Assembly (NCBI RefSeq): GCF_947494875.1
Contig: NZ_CANLWM010000001.1
Location: forward strand, 248,001-312,000
Direction: 5' to 3'
Origin: an uncultured Williamsia sp.
GTDB taxonomy: Bacteria; Actinomycetota; Actinomycetes; Mycobacteriales; Mycobacteriaceae
Length of the DNA: 64,000 bases
The notes beneath the pieces are model-generated. The model was given only the letters and a program-made list of their open reading frames with translations. It was not told where the DNA came from and did no database searches. Of this stretch, positions 34,106 through 43,933 are shown one piece after another. The position numbers and the translations under genes are program-made. Position 1 is the first letter of the stretch. Each line of letters starts with the position of its first letter.

Positions 34106-35560
34106 TCAGCGCGACTCGGCGGCGTGCCGACCGGCGCGACGGCCGAAATACGAACCCTCGCCCAACTGCGTGCCGCTCGCGTAGCCCTTCGCGTCCTGGG
34201 CGATGTTGGCCGCACCGGCGCCCGCGGCGTAGAGACCGGGGATGCGATCACCGTTGCCGGTGAGGACCTGCCCGTCCACCGAGGTGGCGAGGCCGCCCAT
34301 GGTGAAGCCCGCGTACAGCGCCTCACCGAGGCTCATGTTGAACGCGGCCCACGGTCCGGTGTCCTGCGGCGCGAGCCATTCCGCCGCCTTGTGGAAGTCG
34401 GGATCCTCCTTGCGCGCGGCGAACTCGTTGTAGCGCTGCACCGTCGCCACCAGCGCACCCGTCGGCATGCCGAGGTCAGCCTCCATCTCCTCGACGGTCT
34501 CCCAGCCGTCCACGAACTTGATGAGTGGCATCTTCGGACGTTCCATGTGCGCTTCGTCGACGATCAGCCACGCGTGCGAGTCGGGCTGGTCGAGGATGAA
34601 CCCCGCGGTGCGCGAGTGGTAGGAGTCCTCGGCGACGAAGCGCTCGCCGTTCTTGTTCACGATGAGCCCGGTGATGAGGATCGACGGCGGATAGGCAGGC
34701 GCGGTGACGAACGGCTCGCCCATGTGCTTCAGCCCGGCACCCACCGACGCGCCGAGCCGGATGCCCAGGCCGTCGTCGAAGGTGTTGCCCAGCGAGTACG
34801 GCTTCTCGGCCAGCGCGGGGACGAACTCGTCGACCATCTCCGGGTTCATCACGAAACCCCCGGCCGCGATGATCACACTGCGGGCGCGGATGAAACCCCT
34901 GTCCGACAGGCTCTTCCAAGCGACACCCACGACGGCACCCGAGTCGTCGACGACGAGGTTGCGGGCCCCGGTCTCGTAGCGGATCTCGACACCGAGGTCG
35001 GCGAGGCGCTTCACGATCAGCTCGATCACCATGCCGGCACCGCCGGTGTCCCCGGGGACCGGCACCTTGTGACCCCGAGGTGCGGGCTTCGCCATCTCGC
35101 AGAAGGGCCACACCTTCTCGTTGCCGGTGAACATCAGGCCCTGCGTCTCGGGCTGGATGACCGCCTTGCCGGAGAAGAACGTCCGCTCGAACTCGAAGCC
35201 GAGCGACTCGAGCCAGTCGAAGTGCTCGACGCTGTCCTGACAGTAGGCGTGGATCTTGTCGGGCTCGGGGTCGCGGCTGACCGCGGTGATGTACTTCTCC
35301 ATCTCCTCGGCCGAGTCCTCCTGGCCGGTCGCCTTCTGCACGGCGGTGCCACCGCCGAGGTAGAAGTGCCCACCGGCAAGCGACGTCGTGCCGCCGGCGA
35401 CCGCGGCGCGCTCGAGCACCAGGACCGACGCACCATGCGTGGACGCCTCGACGGCCGCGCAGCCGCCGGCGATCCCACATCCGATCACCAGGACGTCGAC
35501 CTCGTCGGTCCATGACTCGACCGACGACGCGGTCACCACCTCGGGCAGCTCGGCGCGCAT
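34106..35560 (-). CDS. FAD-dependent dehydrogenase, KstD/fumarate-reductase type
   Basis: The 484-residue protein has an N-terminal FAD fold (VDVLVIGCGIAGGCAAVEA; ERAAVAGGTTSLAGG) and a C-terminal FAD block ending GLYAAGAGAANIAQDAKGYASGTQLGEG. It belongs to the FAD_binding_2 family with 3-ketosteroid dehydrogenases and fumarate reductase flavoproteins. The perfect KstR box 69 bases upstream points to steroid catabolism, so a ketosteroid or related dehydrogenase is likely. The exact substrate is not readable. GGAGG lies 7-8 bases before the ATG. Confidence 0.87.
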   Translation of the reverse strand: MRAELPEVVTASSVESWTDEVDVLVIGCGIAGGCAAVEASTHGASVLVLERAAVAGGTTSLAGGHFYLGGGTAVQKATGQEDSAEEMEKYITAVSRDPEPDKIHAYCQDSVEHFDWLESLGFEFERTFFSGKAVIQPETQGLMFTGNEKVWPFCEMAKPAPRGHKVPVPGDTGGAGMVIELIVKRLADLGVEIRYETGARNLVVDDSGAVVGVAWKSLSDRGFIRARSVIIAAGGFVMNPEMVDEFVPALAEKPYSLGNTFDDGLGIRLGASVGAGLKHMGEPFVTAPAYPPSILITGLIVNKNGERFVAEDSYHSRTAGFILDQPDSHAWLIVDEAHMERPKMPLIKFVDGWETVEEMEADLGMPTGALVATVQRYNEFAARKEDPDFHKAAEWLAPQDTGPWAAFNMSLGEALYAGFTMGGLATSVDGQVLTGNGDRIPGLYAAGAGAANIAQDAKGYASGTQLGEGSYFGRRAGRHAAESR

Positions 35561-35628
35561 CCTCAGACCTCCGGCACTCGACGCGACGACGTCTGGCGAC
35601 GCCGCCTCGAGACAGCCTAGCGACTGAC

Positions 35629-35642
35629 TAGAACAGGTTCTA
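35629..35642. promoter_or_regulatory. KstR operator (TAGAACAGGTTCTA)
   Basis: The site matches the KstR consensus TnnAACnnGTTnnA in all fixed positions, and the flanking C and G extend the palindrome to 16 bases. A TAGGCT hexamer (35619-35614, minus strand) lies next to it as a possible -10 of the FAD dehydrogenase promoter. Confidence 0.75.
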
Positions 35643-35671
35643 GTTCCGATCGCGATCGCGCAGGTGGAGAC

Positions 35672-36112
35672 TCATTCCAGATCAGCCCAGTGAACGTCGA
35701 TCGCCGACGACACCCGGGCGGCGTGATCGGCGCCGATGACATCTTCCAGGAGCGCCTCGATCGCCGCCCGCGCCTGCTGGGCCACCACCTGGAGATCGTC
35801 GGCGTATTGCGCGACGAGACCCAAGGTGATCCCGACGGCCTCGCCGTCGACGATGCGCACGGCCACCTCGACGACGCGACGTCCGATCGCCGACCGGACG
35901 GCCAGCAGGACGAGTCGCCGGACGACGCGGTCGGTGACCACGACGAGCCCGTCGTCGGTCGCCAGTTCGTCTCGTGACTGCGACAGCCGGCGGGCGGTGT
36001 CCACGACGGTCTTCGTCAGACGGGCGATGTCCGATGTCGTCGGCCCCAGGCGTCGACCCGCCTCGAGGATCCAGTCCTCGGACCGCGGCTCGGCGGTATG
36101 CATGTCGACCAT
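35672..36112 (-). CDS. Asp23/Gls24-like protein
   Basis: The 146-residue protein has an Asp23-type core (about 60-146: TDRVVRRLVLLAVRSAIG; GITLGLVAQYADDLQVVAQQ; IDVHWADLE) preceded by a helical N-terminus. Asp23 proteins attach to the membrane through AmaP-type anchors and act in envelope stress. The ATG at 36112 shares one base with the ECF sigma stop (TGATG), so it is coupled to the sigma factor and may act as its regulator or effector (inference). Confidence 0.72.
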   Translation of the reverse strand: MVDMHTAEPRSEDWILEAGRRLGPTTSDIARLTKTVVDTARRLSQSRDELATDDGLVVVTDRVVRRLVLLAVRSAIGRRVVEVAVRIVDGEAVGITLGLVAQYADDLQVVAQQARAAIEALLEDVIGADHAARVSSAIDVHWADLE

Positions 36113-36765
36113 CACACACCAGCTTCCTGTGATGCGCCCGCTGCGGCCACCGCGCGATCCGGCCCGGACGGCCGGGGTCGCCAGGGTTCGAGTCGTTCGG
36201 CCAGACGCGCGCGAGTGCGCTGCAGGTGTCCCCGAACGGAATTGGGCGATATGGACAGGATCTCCCCGATCTCGGGATGGGACAAGCCCTCCATCTCACG
36301 AAGCCACCACACCGCCCGCGCGGTCGGGGTGAGCGCACCGAGTTCCGCCTCGAGCGCCTCGTGCAGCGACTGGCCCACGGCGGCGTCGGCGGGTCCGGGA
36401 CGGCGGTCCGGGAGCGCGATCATGACCTCGTCGTCGAACGGTGCCTCGACCCGACGCCGACGCAGGTCGATGATCTTGCGGTGGGCGATCGAGAACACCC
36501 AGGTGCGAAAGCTGCTCTGGAACCCGAACTTGGGCAGGCTCTTCCACGCCGCGACCAATGTCTCCTGGACGACATCCTCGGCGTTCTGGGCATCCGGGGT
36601 GAGCCGACGCGCGTAGCGCAGCAGCAGCGGGAGGGTCCGACGGACCAGCTCTTCGAACGCGGCACGGTCGCCGACTGCCGCACTCGCGGCGAGTGATTCG
36701 TCGGTCTCCTCCGCGAGACGTCCACGAAGGCGTCGGCTCTCGCCGGCGTCGTTCTCACTGGGCAC
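36112..36765 (-). CDS. ECF-type RNA polymerase sigma factor of the Asp23 cluster
   Basis: The 217-residue sigma factor has region 2 (AFEELVRRTLPLLLRYARRLT; EDVVQETLVAAWKSL; FRTWVFSIAHRKIIDLRRRR) and region 4 (LTPTARAVWWLREMEGLSHPEIGEILSISPNSVRGHLQRTRARL). I choose GTG 36765, which has GGAGAC 5-6 bases upstream; an in-frame GTG at 36852 would add about 29 residues. It is divergent from the Asp23 operon and overlaps an Asp23-like gene downstream. No classical anti-sigma factor is next to it. Confidence 0.88.
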   Translation of the reverse strand: MPSENDAGESRRLRGRLAEETDESLAASAAVGDRAAFEELVRRTLPLLLRYARRLTPDAQNAEDVVQETLVAAWKSLPKFGFQSSFRTWVFSIAHRKIIDLRRRRVEAPFDDEVMIALPDRRPGPADAAVGQSLHEALEAELGALTPTARAVWWLREMEGLSHPEIGEILSISPNSVRGHLQRTRARLAERLEPWRPRPSGPDRAVAAAGASQEAGV

Positions 36766-36927
36766 GTCGTCTCCGTTCGGCGGGGCCGTCGTCGGCCCGT
36801 CTCGTGCAGTGACAACGAGCCGCACCCCCCACCGTATCCTGGTGTGACTCACATCACAGCACGCACGAGTGCATTCGGCGGGGGTGCCACGACTACATCT
36901 GTGCGCCGGTTGGGAACCCCGGCCACG

Positions 36928-36955
36928 GGGAACCCGGTCGTCGCGACCGCGTCCA
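36928..36955 (+). promoter_or_regulatory. Candidate ECF-type promoter of the Asp23 operon
   Basis: GGGAAC (36928-36933) is followed after 16 bases by CGTCC (36950-36954), like the GGAAC/CGT pattern of many ECF promoters. A second GGGAAC lies at 36912-36917. If real, the divergent sigma factor would drive the operon. Confidence 0.3.
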
Positions 36956-37015
36956 CCGAATCGTGCGAGTCGACCCGATCGGTCGGCTCACCATGTGTTG
37001 ACATAAGGAGTGGCT

Positions 37016-37492
37016 ATGAGCACACCGACCACCACCACCAGCAGCGCTGCGGCCAAGGTCAGCCCCAGCAAGGAGATCTCCCCCGAGCACCGCGACCTCG
37101 TGGGCGAGCACGGTAAGACCACCATCGCCGACCAGGTCGTGGCGAAGATCGCCGGCATCGCTGCCCGCGAGATCGACGGCGTCTACGCGCTGGGCGGCCA
37201 GGCCGCCCGCATCGTCGGCCGTGTCCGTGAGGCCATCCCGGGTGGTCAGCAGAGCATCACCCAGGGCATCTCGGTCGAGGTGGGCGAGAAGCAGGCGGCC
37301 GTCGACCTCGGGCTCGTCGCCGAGTACGGCGTCGCGATCCACGATCTCGCTGCCGCCGTCCGCTCGAACGTCATCAACTCGATCCAGCAGATGACCGGAC
37401 TCGAGGTGACCGAGGTCAACGTCGCCATCCACGACGTCCACTTCGAGGACGACGACGACGACACGACCACCGCCGAGCCGCGGGTCCAGTGA
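37016..37492 (+). CDS. Asp23/Gls24 family envelope stress protein
   Basis: The 158-residue protein has the full Asp23 pattern: TTIADQVVAKIAGIAAREIDGV, then AVDLGLVAEYGVAIHDLAAAV and MTGLEVTEVNVAIHDVHFE, with an acidic tail. AAGGAG five bases upstream fixes ATG 37016. It is the first gene of a seven-gene operon (37016-40039) in which each gene overlaps or nearly touches the next. Members form membrane-associated assemblies in the envelope stress response. Confidence 0.92.
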   Translation: MSTPTTTTSSAAAKVSPSKEISPEHRDLVGEHGKTTIADQVVAKIAGIAAREIDGVYALGGQAARIVGRVREAIPGGQQSITQGISVEVGEKQAAVDLGLVAEYGVAIHDLAAAVRSNVINSIQQMTGLEVTEVNVAIHDVHFEDDDDDTTTAEPRVQ

Positions 37493-37812
37493 CCTCCGAC
37501 GCCGACCTGGCCGATGCGGTGGCGACAGCCGCCGCATCGGTCCCCGGTGTCACGGGGCTGAACGCGGGCCGGTTCGGAGAGGTCGCCACCTTGGCGGCCG
37601 GCCGACGGATCGTGGGTGTGCGACTGCACGACCACAGTGGCGAGGTGCACATCGAGGTCACCCTGGACCGCTCCGTCATGGACACCGCCGAGGACGTCCG
37701 TCGCACCGTCGAGAAGGTCGCCGGACGGTCGATGACGGTCGTCGTCGAGGACGTGTCCATGGGAGAGGACGCCGGACCCGAACCGTCCGACGCCCCCGCG
37801 TCTGGGACCTGA
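37489..37812 (+). CDS. Small Asp23-like protein
   Basis: The 107-residue protein retains the Asp23 core in shortened form (DAVATAAASVPGVTGLNAG, then VHIEVTLDRSVMDTAEDVRRTVEKVAG and VVVEDVSM). It overlaps the preceding gene by GTGA. It is probably a diverged paralogue that assembles with the others. Confidence 0.75.
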   Translation: MTSDADLADAVATAAASVPGVTGLNAGRFGEVATLAAGRRIVGVRLHDHSGEVHIEVTLDRSVMDTAEDVRRTVEKVAGRSMTVVVEDVSMGEDAGPEPSDAPASGT

Positions 37813-37819
37813 CCGCCTC

Positions 37820-38110
37820 GTGCCGGTCCCGTCCGAGTACGCCGCGCGGCGTCGAGCACTGATCCGACGACACCATCCCGACGTGGGTGGTGACGCCGAG
37901 GTGCTCGCCGCCGAGCTCGACGCCCTCGACCGGGAGTTCGCGCAGCGGCGGGCCGTCGTCCCGCCCCGCGTCGTCGCGAACCCACCACTGCGCGTCCGAC
38001 CCACCGGGCGGGTCCGCCGCCTTCGTCGGTCGGCCACACGCGCCATTACACGCCTGCGCGGTCGACTGCCCCGGTCCGTCCCCGGCAGTCGTCGATACTT
38101 CGAGATCTGA
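37820..38110 (+). CDS. Small protein with J-domain-like HPD motif
   Basis: The 96-residue protein begins YAARRRALIRRHHPDVGGDAEVLAAELDALDREF, which resembles helices II-III of a DnaJ J-domain around the HPD loop, but helix I is missing. The rest is Arg-rich and basic. A J-like HPD tripeptide normally stimulates DnaK; here it may instead be a structural remnant. GTG start, eight bases after the preceding Asp23-like gene. Confidence 0.65.
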   Translation: MPVPSEYAARRRALIRRHHPDVGGDAEVLAAELDALDREFAQRRAVVPPRVVANPPLRVRPTGRVRRLRRSATRAITRLRGRLPRSVPGSRRYFEI

Positions 38111-38144
38111 CCGCCACCCATCCATCGCATCGGAGAGAGACCTC

Positions 38145-38327
38145 ATGAACAACAACGCCACCATCGGACTCCTCGTCGGACTGCTGCTCGCCATCGCGGC
38201 GACCACCGGCGGTTTCGGCGGGTTCATCCTCGCGATCGTGCTCGGCGCGATCGGACTGGCCATCGGCCTGCAGCGTGACGGGACGATCGATCTGTCCGGT
38301 CTGCTGCGGAGCCGGAACCGTGGCTGA
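38145..38327 (+). CDS. Small DUF2273-like membrane protein
   Basis: The 60-residue protein has two Gly/Ala/Leu-rich membrane helices (ATIGLLVGLLLAIAATTGG; ILAIVLGAIGLAIGL) and a basic tail. Such small proteins accompany Asp23/AmaP clusters in many Gram-positive bacteria. A GGAGAGAG ribosome site precedes the ATG. Its stop overlaps the next gene's GTG by eight bases. Confidence 0.8.
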   Translation: MNNNATIGLLVGLLLAIAATTGGFGGFILAIVLGAIGLAIGLQRDGTIDLSGLLRSRNRG

Positions 38328-38727
38328 CCGTCACCTCCCCGTCGCCTGGCCGGATCTGACGCCGACTCCGCCGACCGAACCGGACGGCGGCCCCGGCACC
38401 ACGACGATCCACGACCGCGTCGGGGAGAGCATCGGCAAGAAGGCCGCGCTGTCCATCGAGGGCGTTCTGCGCCGGAAGGGATCGCTCGGCCTCATCACCG
38501 GTGGCGAGTACCCGAAGGTGTCGGTCGACATGTCGCGGCCGCACCCGGACGTGAAGGTCGACGTGGCCATCCACTGGCCGACCCAGGCGACCGCCCTCTG
38601 CCAGGAGGTGCGCGCCCTGGTGCACACGGAGCTGTCGCGTCTGACGGGCGTCACGCCCCATCGGGTGGACGTCACCATCGCCGACGTCGTCGTCGGCGAC
38701 GAGGGCTCGCAGAGGAGAGTGCGATGA
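38320..38727 (+). CDS. Asp23/Gls24 family protein
   Basis: The 135-residue protein has Asp23-type sequence from about residue 35 (GKKAALSIEGVL; VDVAIHWPTQATALCQEVRALVHTEL; HRVDVTIADVVVG). GTG start at 38320 overlaps the preceding gene, and its stop overlaps the next by four bases. It is the fourth Asp23-like protein in the cluster. Confidence 0.85.
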   Translation: MADRHLPVAWPDLTPTPPTEPDGGPGTTTIHDRVGESIGKKAALSIEGVLRRKGSLGLITGGEYPKVSVDMSRPHPDVKVDVAIHWPTQATALCQEVRALVHTELSRLTGVTPHRVDVTIADVVVGDEGSQRRVR

Positions 38728-39470
38728 CCACATCGACCACGCCTGAACCCGGGCCGGCCCCCCGGCTGAAGAAGATCGTCCCACCGACCGCCACACCCGG
38801 CGCCGTCTGGATCACCTCACTGTTCGCGCTCATCCTCATCGCGGTGGGTGCCATCGCGATCCGCGACATCTGCGTGGACCAGAAGTGGATCAGTGGATCG
38901 CAGTGGATCGCCGCCGCGTCCCGCTGGATCTCGAGGTTGTCGTGGCAGGGCTGGTTCTGGGCGGTGGCCATCGCGCTCGTGGTGGTGGGACTCCTGCTGG
39001 TGTGGACGGCCATCCGCCCGCGCAGCAAGACCCACATCGCGCTCGACGGCGCCGGCACCGTCGACGGTTACGCGCCAAGCACGTGGACTCGCAAGGTCGA
39101 CGTCGCCCGTCGCGCGAGCGCCGTGGCCCGACAGGCCAAGGGCGTCACCAAGGCGGACACCACCGTCAAGCGCCGCAAGGTCGTCACCCGCATCACCTCG
39201 ACCGACGAGGCCCCGGCATCCGCCGACGCAGTGCGCGATGCGATCACCGCCGCCATCACCCCCGTGCTGCCGAAGCACAGCGTGAAGGTGAAGACGACAA
39301 CAGTGAAGATTCCACACTCCCAGACGCCGCCCCCGCCGAGCGGCCGTCCGACCCTGCCCGAGCCGATCGTCGGCGGCGAGACCGACGACGACTCCGAGGA
39401 CGCCACGTCGACGACCCCGACACCAGCCGCGGCGACGGGTGCGACGACCACGAAGGAGGTGCGCTCGTGA
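38724..39470 (+). CDS. DUF6286 membrane protein (AmaP-like)
   Basis: The 248-residue protein has two membrane helices (about 28-46 and 75-95) and a cytoplasmic region (about 130-200) with the Asp23-interacting-like pattern RRASAVARQAKGVTKADTTVKRRKVVTRI. A Pro/Thr-rich acidic tail follows. It probably anchors the Asp23-like proteins to the membrane. It overlaps both neighbours. Confidence 0.82.
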   Translation: MTTSTTPEPGPAPRLKKIVPPTATPGAVWITSLFALILIAVGAIAIRDICVDQKWISGSQWIAAASRWISRLSWQGWFWAVAIALVVVGLLLVWTAIRPRSKTHIALDGAGTVDGYAPSTWTRKVDVARRASAVARQAKGVTKADTTVKRRKVVTRITSTDEAPASADAVRDAITAAITPVLPKHSVKVKTTTVKIPHSQTPPPPSGRPTLPEPIVGGETDDDSEDATSTTPTPAAATGATTTKEVRS

Positions 39471-40039
39471 ACGCACTGCCCGCCGGCGTCAACCGGCTCA
39501 TCACCCTGCTCCTCGGAGCGGTTTTCATCGTCGTCGGTGCAGCCGCCATCACCTGGGAACTGAAGGTGCAGTTCGTCCGTGACCAGCTCGACAAGATCGA
39601 TCTGTCGTGGTTCGACCGCACGCCGGACCAGAGCTGGTGGCTGTACGTCCTCATCGGCATCGCGGTCGTCGGGATCCTGCTCGGCCTGCTCCTGCTCGGC
39701 ATGAACAGCCGGCCCCGCAAGACCGGCTCCGTCGTCCTGCCGGGCAGCGACGAGACGGGGACGTTGTCGGTGAATCCGTCGAAGATCGCCAACGCCGTCG
39801 CCGACGATCTCGAGCGTCACCGGCTGATCACGTCGACCCGCTCCCGCGCCGTCGACGACCGCAAGCGGAAGATGCTGGAGATCACGGTCGAGGCAGAATC
39901 CGACCGCGACTTCGCCGACATCGTCGAGATCGTCGGCAAAGCCGAACAGCAGATCGCCGCGGCGCTGCCGGGCAGCGAGATCCGCCCGCGGTTCCAGATC
40001 CACCTGTCGACACCGAAGAAGAGCGTTCGCGTCGACTGA
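39467..40039 (+). CDS. Alkaline shock response membrane anchor AmaP-like protein
   Basis: The 190-residue protein has two membrane helices (about 10-28 and 57-78), then a cytoplasmic domain ending in EITVEAESDRDFADIVEIVGKAEQQIAAALPG. This layout matches AmaP, which tethers Asp23 to the membrane. GTG 39467 follows AAGGAGGT at optimal spacing and overlaps the DUF6286 stop. It is the last gene of the operon; a perfect hairpin follows. Confidence 0.85.
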   Translation: MNALPAGVNRLITLLLGAVFIVVGAAAITWELKVQFVRDQLDKIDLSWFDRTPDQSWWLYVLIGIAVVGILLGLLLLGMNSRPRKTGSVVLPGSDETGTLSVNPSKIANAVADDLERHRLITSTRSRAVDDRKRKMLEITVEAESDRDFADIVEIVGKAEQQIAAALPGSEIRPRFQIHLSTPKKSVRVD

Positions 40040-40059
40040 CGCGTCACAGGGAGCGAAGC

Positions 40060-40088
40060 GGGCCCCGAGGCATCCCGCCTCGGGGCCC
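40060..40088. terminator. Bidirectional terminator hairpin
   Basis: GGGCCCCGAGG (40060-40070) and CCTCGGGGCCC (40078-40088) pair perfectly around a seven-base loop, between the Asp23 operon and the convergent copA. Confidence 0.8.
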
Positions 40089-40106
40089 GTCTCTCGTGTG
40101 CAGGCT

Positions 40107-42379
<2,273 letters not shown>

Positions 42380-42383
<4 letters not shown>

Positions 42384-42586
42384 GACGCCAGCTCGTAACC
42401 CGCCTCGTCGACCGCAGCCGCGACCGCGGCCCGATCCGGCTCGGCGTCGGCGTGGACGGTGAGACCGCCCGAGGCGAGATCGACCTCGACATCGGTCACG
42501 CCCGGGATCTGCGACACCTCCTCGGTGACCGCGCGGACGCAGTGCTCGCAGGTCATGCCGGTGACGGTGTAGGTGCTGGTGGTCAT
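42380..42586 (-). CDS. copZ: Copper chaperone CopZ
   Basis: The 68-residue protein is a single ferredoxin-like heavy-metal domain with [11 protein letters not shown]. It would hand Cu(I) to CopA. It lies 31 bases after csoR and overlaps copA (ATGA). Confidence 0.95.
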
Positions 42587-42617
42587 GGTGATTCCTTCCT
42601 GGAAACGGTGCGCTCGG

Positions 42618-42914
42618 TCAGGACCGGACGAGACGGGTGATGGCGTCCATCGCCTCGGTCACCTTCACCTGGCCGAGCTCGGGATCCTCGCGGGCGGCGT
42701 CGACGACGCAGTGGCTCATGTGCTCCTCGAGCAGCCCGAGGCTCACGGCGTGCAGGGCCTTCGTCATCGCGGTGACCTGCGTGAGGATGTCGATGCAGTA
42801 CGCCTCGTCGTCGACCATGCGCTGCAGGCCGCGCGCCTGACCCTCGATCCGCCGCAGTCGCTTCAGGTAGTCGTCCTTGCGATGGATGTAGCCGTGCTGG
42901 TGCGTCTCGTCCAC
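42618..42914 (-). CDS. csoR: Copper-sensing repressor CsoR
   Basis: The 98-residue protein has the CsoR fold (YLKRLRRIEGQARGLQRMV). The copper ligands are conserved with correct spacing: Cys in YCIDIL, then His 25 residues on (EEHMS) and Cys 29 residues on (SHC), matching C36-H61-C65 of M. tuberculosis CsoR. It represses its own operon until Cu(I) binds. Two operator-like dyads lie upstream. Confidence 0.96.
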   Translation of the reverse strand: MDETHQHGYIHRKDDYLKRLRRIEGQARGLQRMVDDEAYCIDILTQVTAMTKALHAVSLGLLEEHMSHCVVDAAREDPELGQVKVTEAMDAITRLVRS

Positions 42915-42933
42915 GACGACCTCCTCTGATCGG

Positions 42934-42950
42934 ATACCCCCACCAGGTAT
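42934..42950. promoter_or_regulatory. CsoR operator, proximal
   Basis: ATACC (42934-42938) and GGTAT (42946-42950) flank a C-rich centre, as in GTATACC-type CsoR boxes. It lies 20 bases before the csoR start. Confidence 0.6.
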
Positions 42951-42973
42951 ACCCGCAATCGCCCGGTCCGCGC

Positions 42974-42988
42974 TACCCCCTGGGGGTA
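42974..42988. promoter_or_regulatory. CsoR operator, distal (TACCCCCTGGGGGTA)
   Basis: A near-perfect 15-base palindrome with the TACCCC/GGGGTA arms of CsoR sites. It lies between csoR and the divergent PhyH gene, so it could also affect the latter. Confidence 0.65.
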
Positions 42989-43029
42989 TGCGCCCGGACG
43001 TTCGACGCGCGAGATCGCGCGGCCGGTCA

Positions 43030-43035
43030 TAACCT
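43030..43035 (+). promoter_or_regulatory. -10 hexamer of a leaderless transcript (PhyH gene)
   Basis: TAACCT is followed by six bases and the ATG at 43042. Confidence 0.45.
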
Positions 43036-43041
43036 CGGCGG

Positions 43042-43887
43042 ATGGGTGCGGCGAACGATCACGGTGTCTTCGGCCTCGACGAGACGGCTGACCTCCTGTG
43101 GTTCTACGACATGCACGGATACGCGATCCTGCGGGGGCTCGTCGGCGAGGAGCGGTTGGCACGAATCGAGTCCGAGTGTGTCGACGCGCAGGCGCGCGTG
43201 CTCAGCGGTGCGCTCGCCGGACGGCACGGGTCGACGGTGTTCCTCGACGATGACGCGTCGGCGCCGGGGGTTGTGAACTACGTCGAGTACGTGTCCGAGG
43301 TGTCGCCGGCGGTGGCCGACGCCGTCACCGATCCGGCGCTCGTCTCGGTGATGAGCGCCATCCTCGGTCCGGACTGCTGGCTGCGGGCACACGAACAGTT
43401 CGGGGTCGTCTACCAGGACGCACGGCCGGGTCGCGACTCCGGATACGCCCGGATCGGGTGGCACTCGGACTGGCAGGCCGGCCCGAGCCTCGACGTGTGG
43501 CCGAGCACGGCGTTCACGATCCACGTCGACGGCACCAGCCCTGCCAACGGTTTCCTGAGAGTCGTTCCCGGAAGCCACCTCTGGGCCACTCCGGCGCCGT
43601 TCCGCAACGCGAACGGGGTGACCGTCCCCGAGGGCGCTCGGGCGTCGGGAGGCCGGACCGACCGGACACCGCCGTTCGACATGCCGCTGCGGTTCGAGAA
43701 GGTCCGCGGCGAGGTCGCCGTGTACGCCGAGGCCGGGGACGTCATCCTGCACGACGCCTACCTGTGGCACTCCGCCGCACGCGCCACCGACGACGACGAG
43801 CGTCGGCGACACGTGCGCGGTGGGTACTTCGGTGGGACACGTCCGCCTGCGGGTGTCGAGGAGTTCGTGAAGAACGCGGCTCGCTGA
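43042..43887 (+). CDS. Phytanoyl-CoA dioxygenase (PhyH) family oxygenase
   Basis: The 281-residue protein has the Fe(II)/2-oxoglutarate pattern: GWHSDWQAG provides the His and Asp ligands, LHDAYLWHSA the second His, and RRRHVRGGYF the Arg that binds 2-oxoglutarate. PhyH-family enzymes hydroxylate CoA esters or small molecules. The substrate is not known. It is followed after 46 bases by a TetR regulator, a plausible local regulator. Confidence 0.88.
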   Translation: MGAANDHGVFGLDETADLLWFYDMHGYAILRGLVGEERLARIESECVDAQARVLSGALAGRHGSTVFLDDDASAPGVVNYVEYVSEVSPAVADAVTDPALVSVMSAILGPDCWLRAHEQFGVVYQDARPGRDSGYARIGWHSDWQAGPSLDVWPSTAFTIHVDGTSPANGFLRVVPGSHLWATPAPFRNANGVTVPEGARASGGRTDRTPPFDMPLRFEKVRGEVAVYAEAGDVILHDAYLWHSAARATDDDERRRHVRGGYFGGTRPPAGVEEFVKNAAR

Positions 43888-43933
43888 CCCGTCGCGGGCG
43901 GGCCGGCCGGCCGGGGCGTGGGACCATCGGCGT

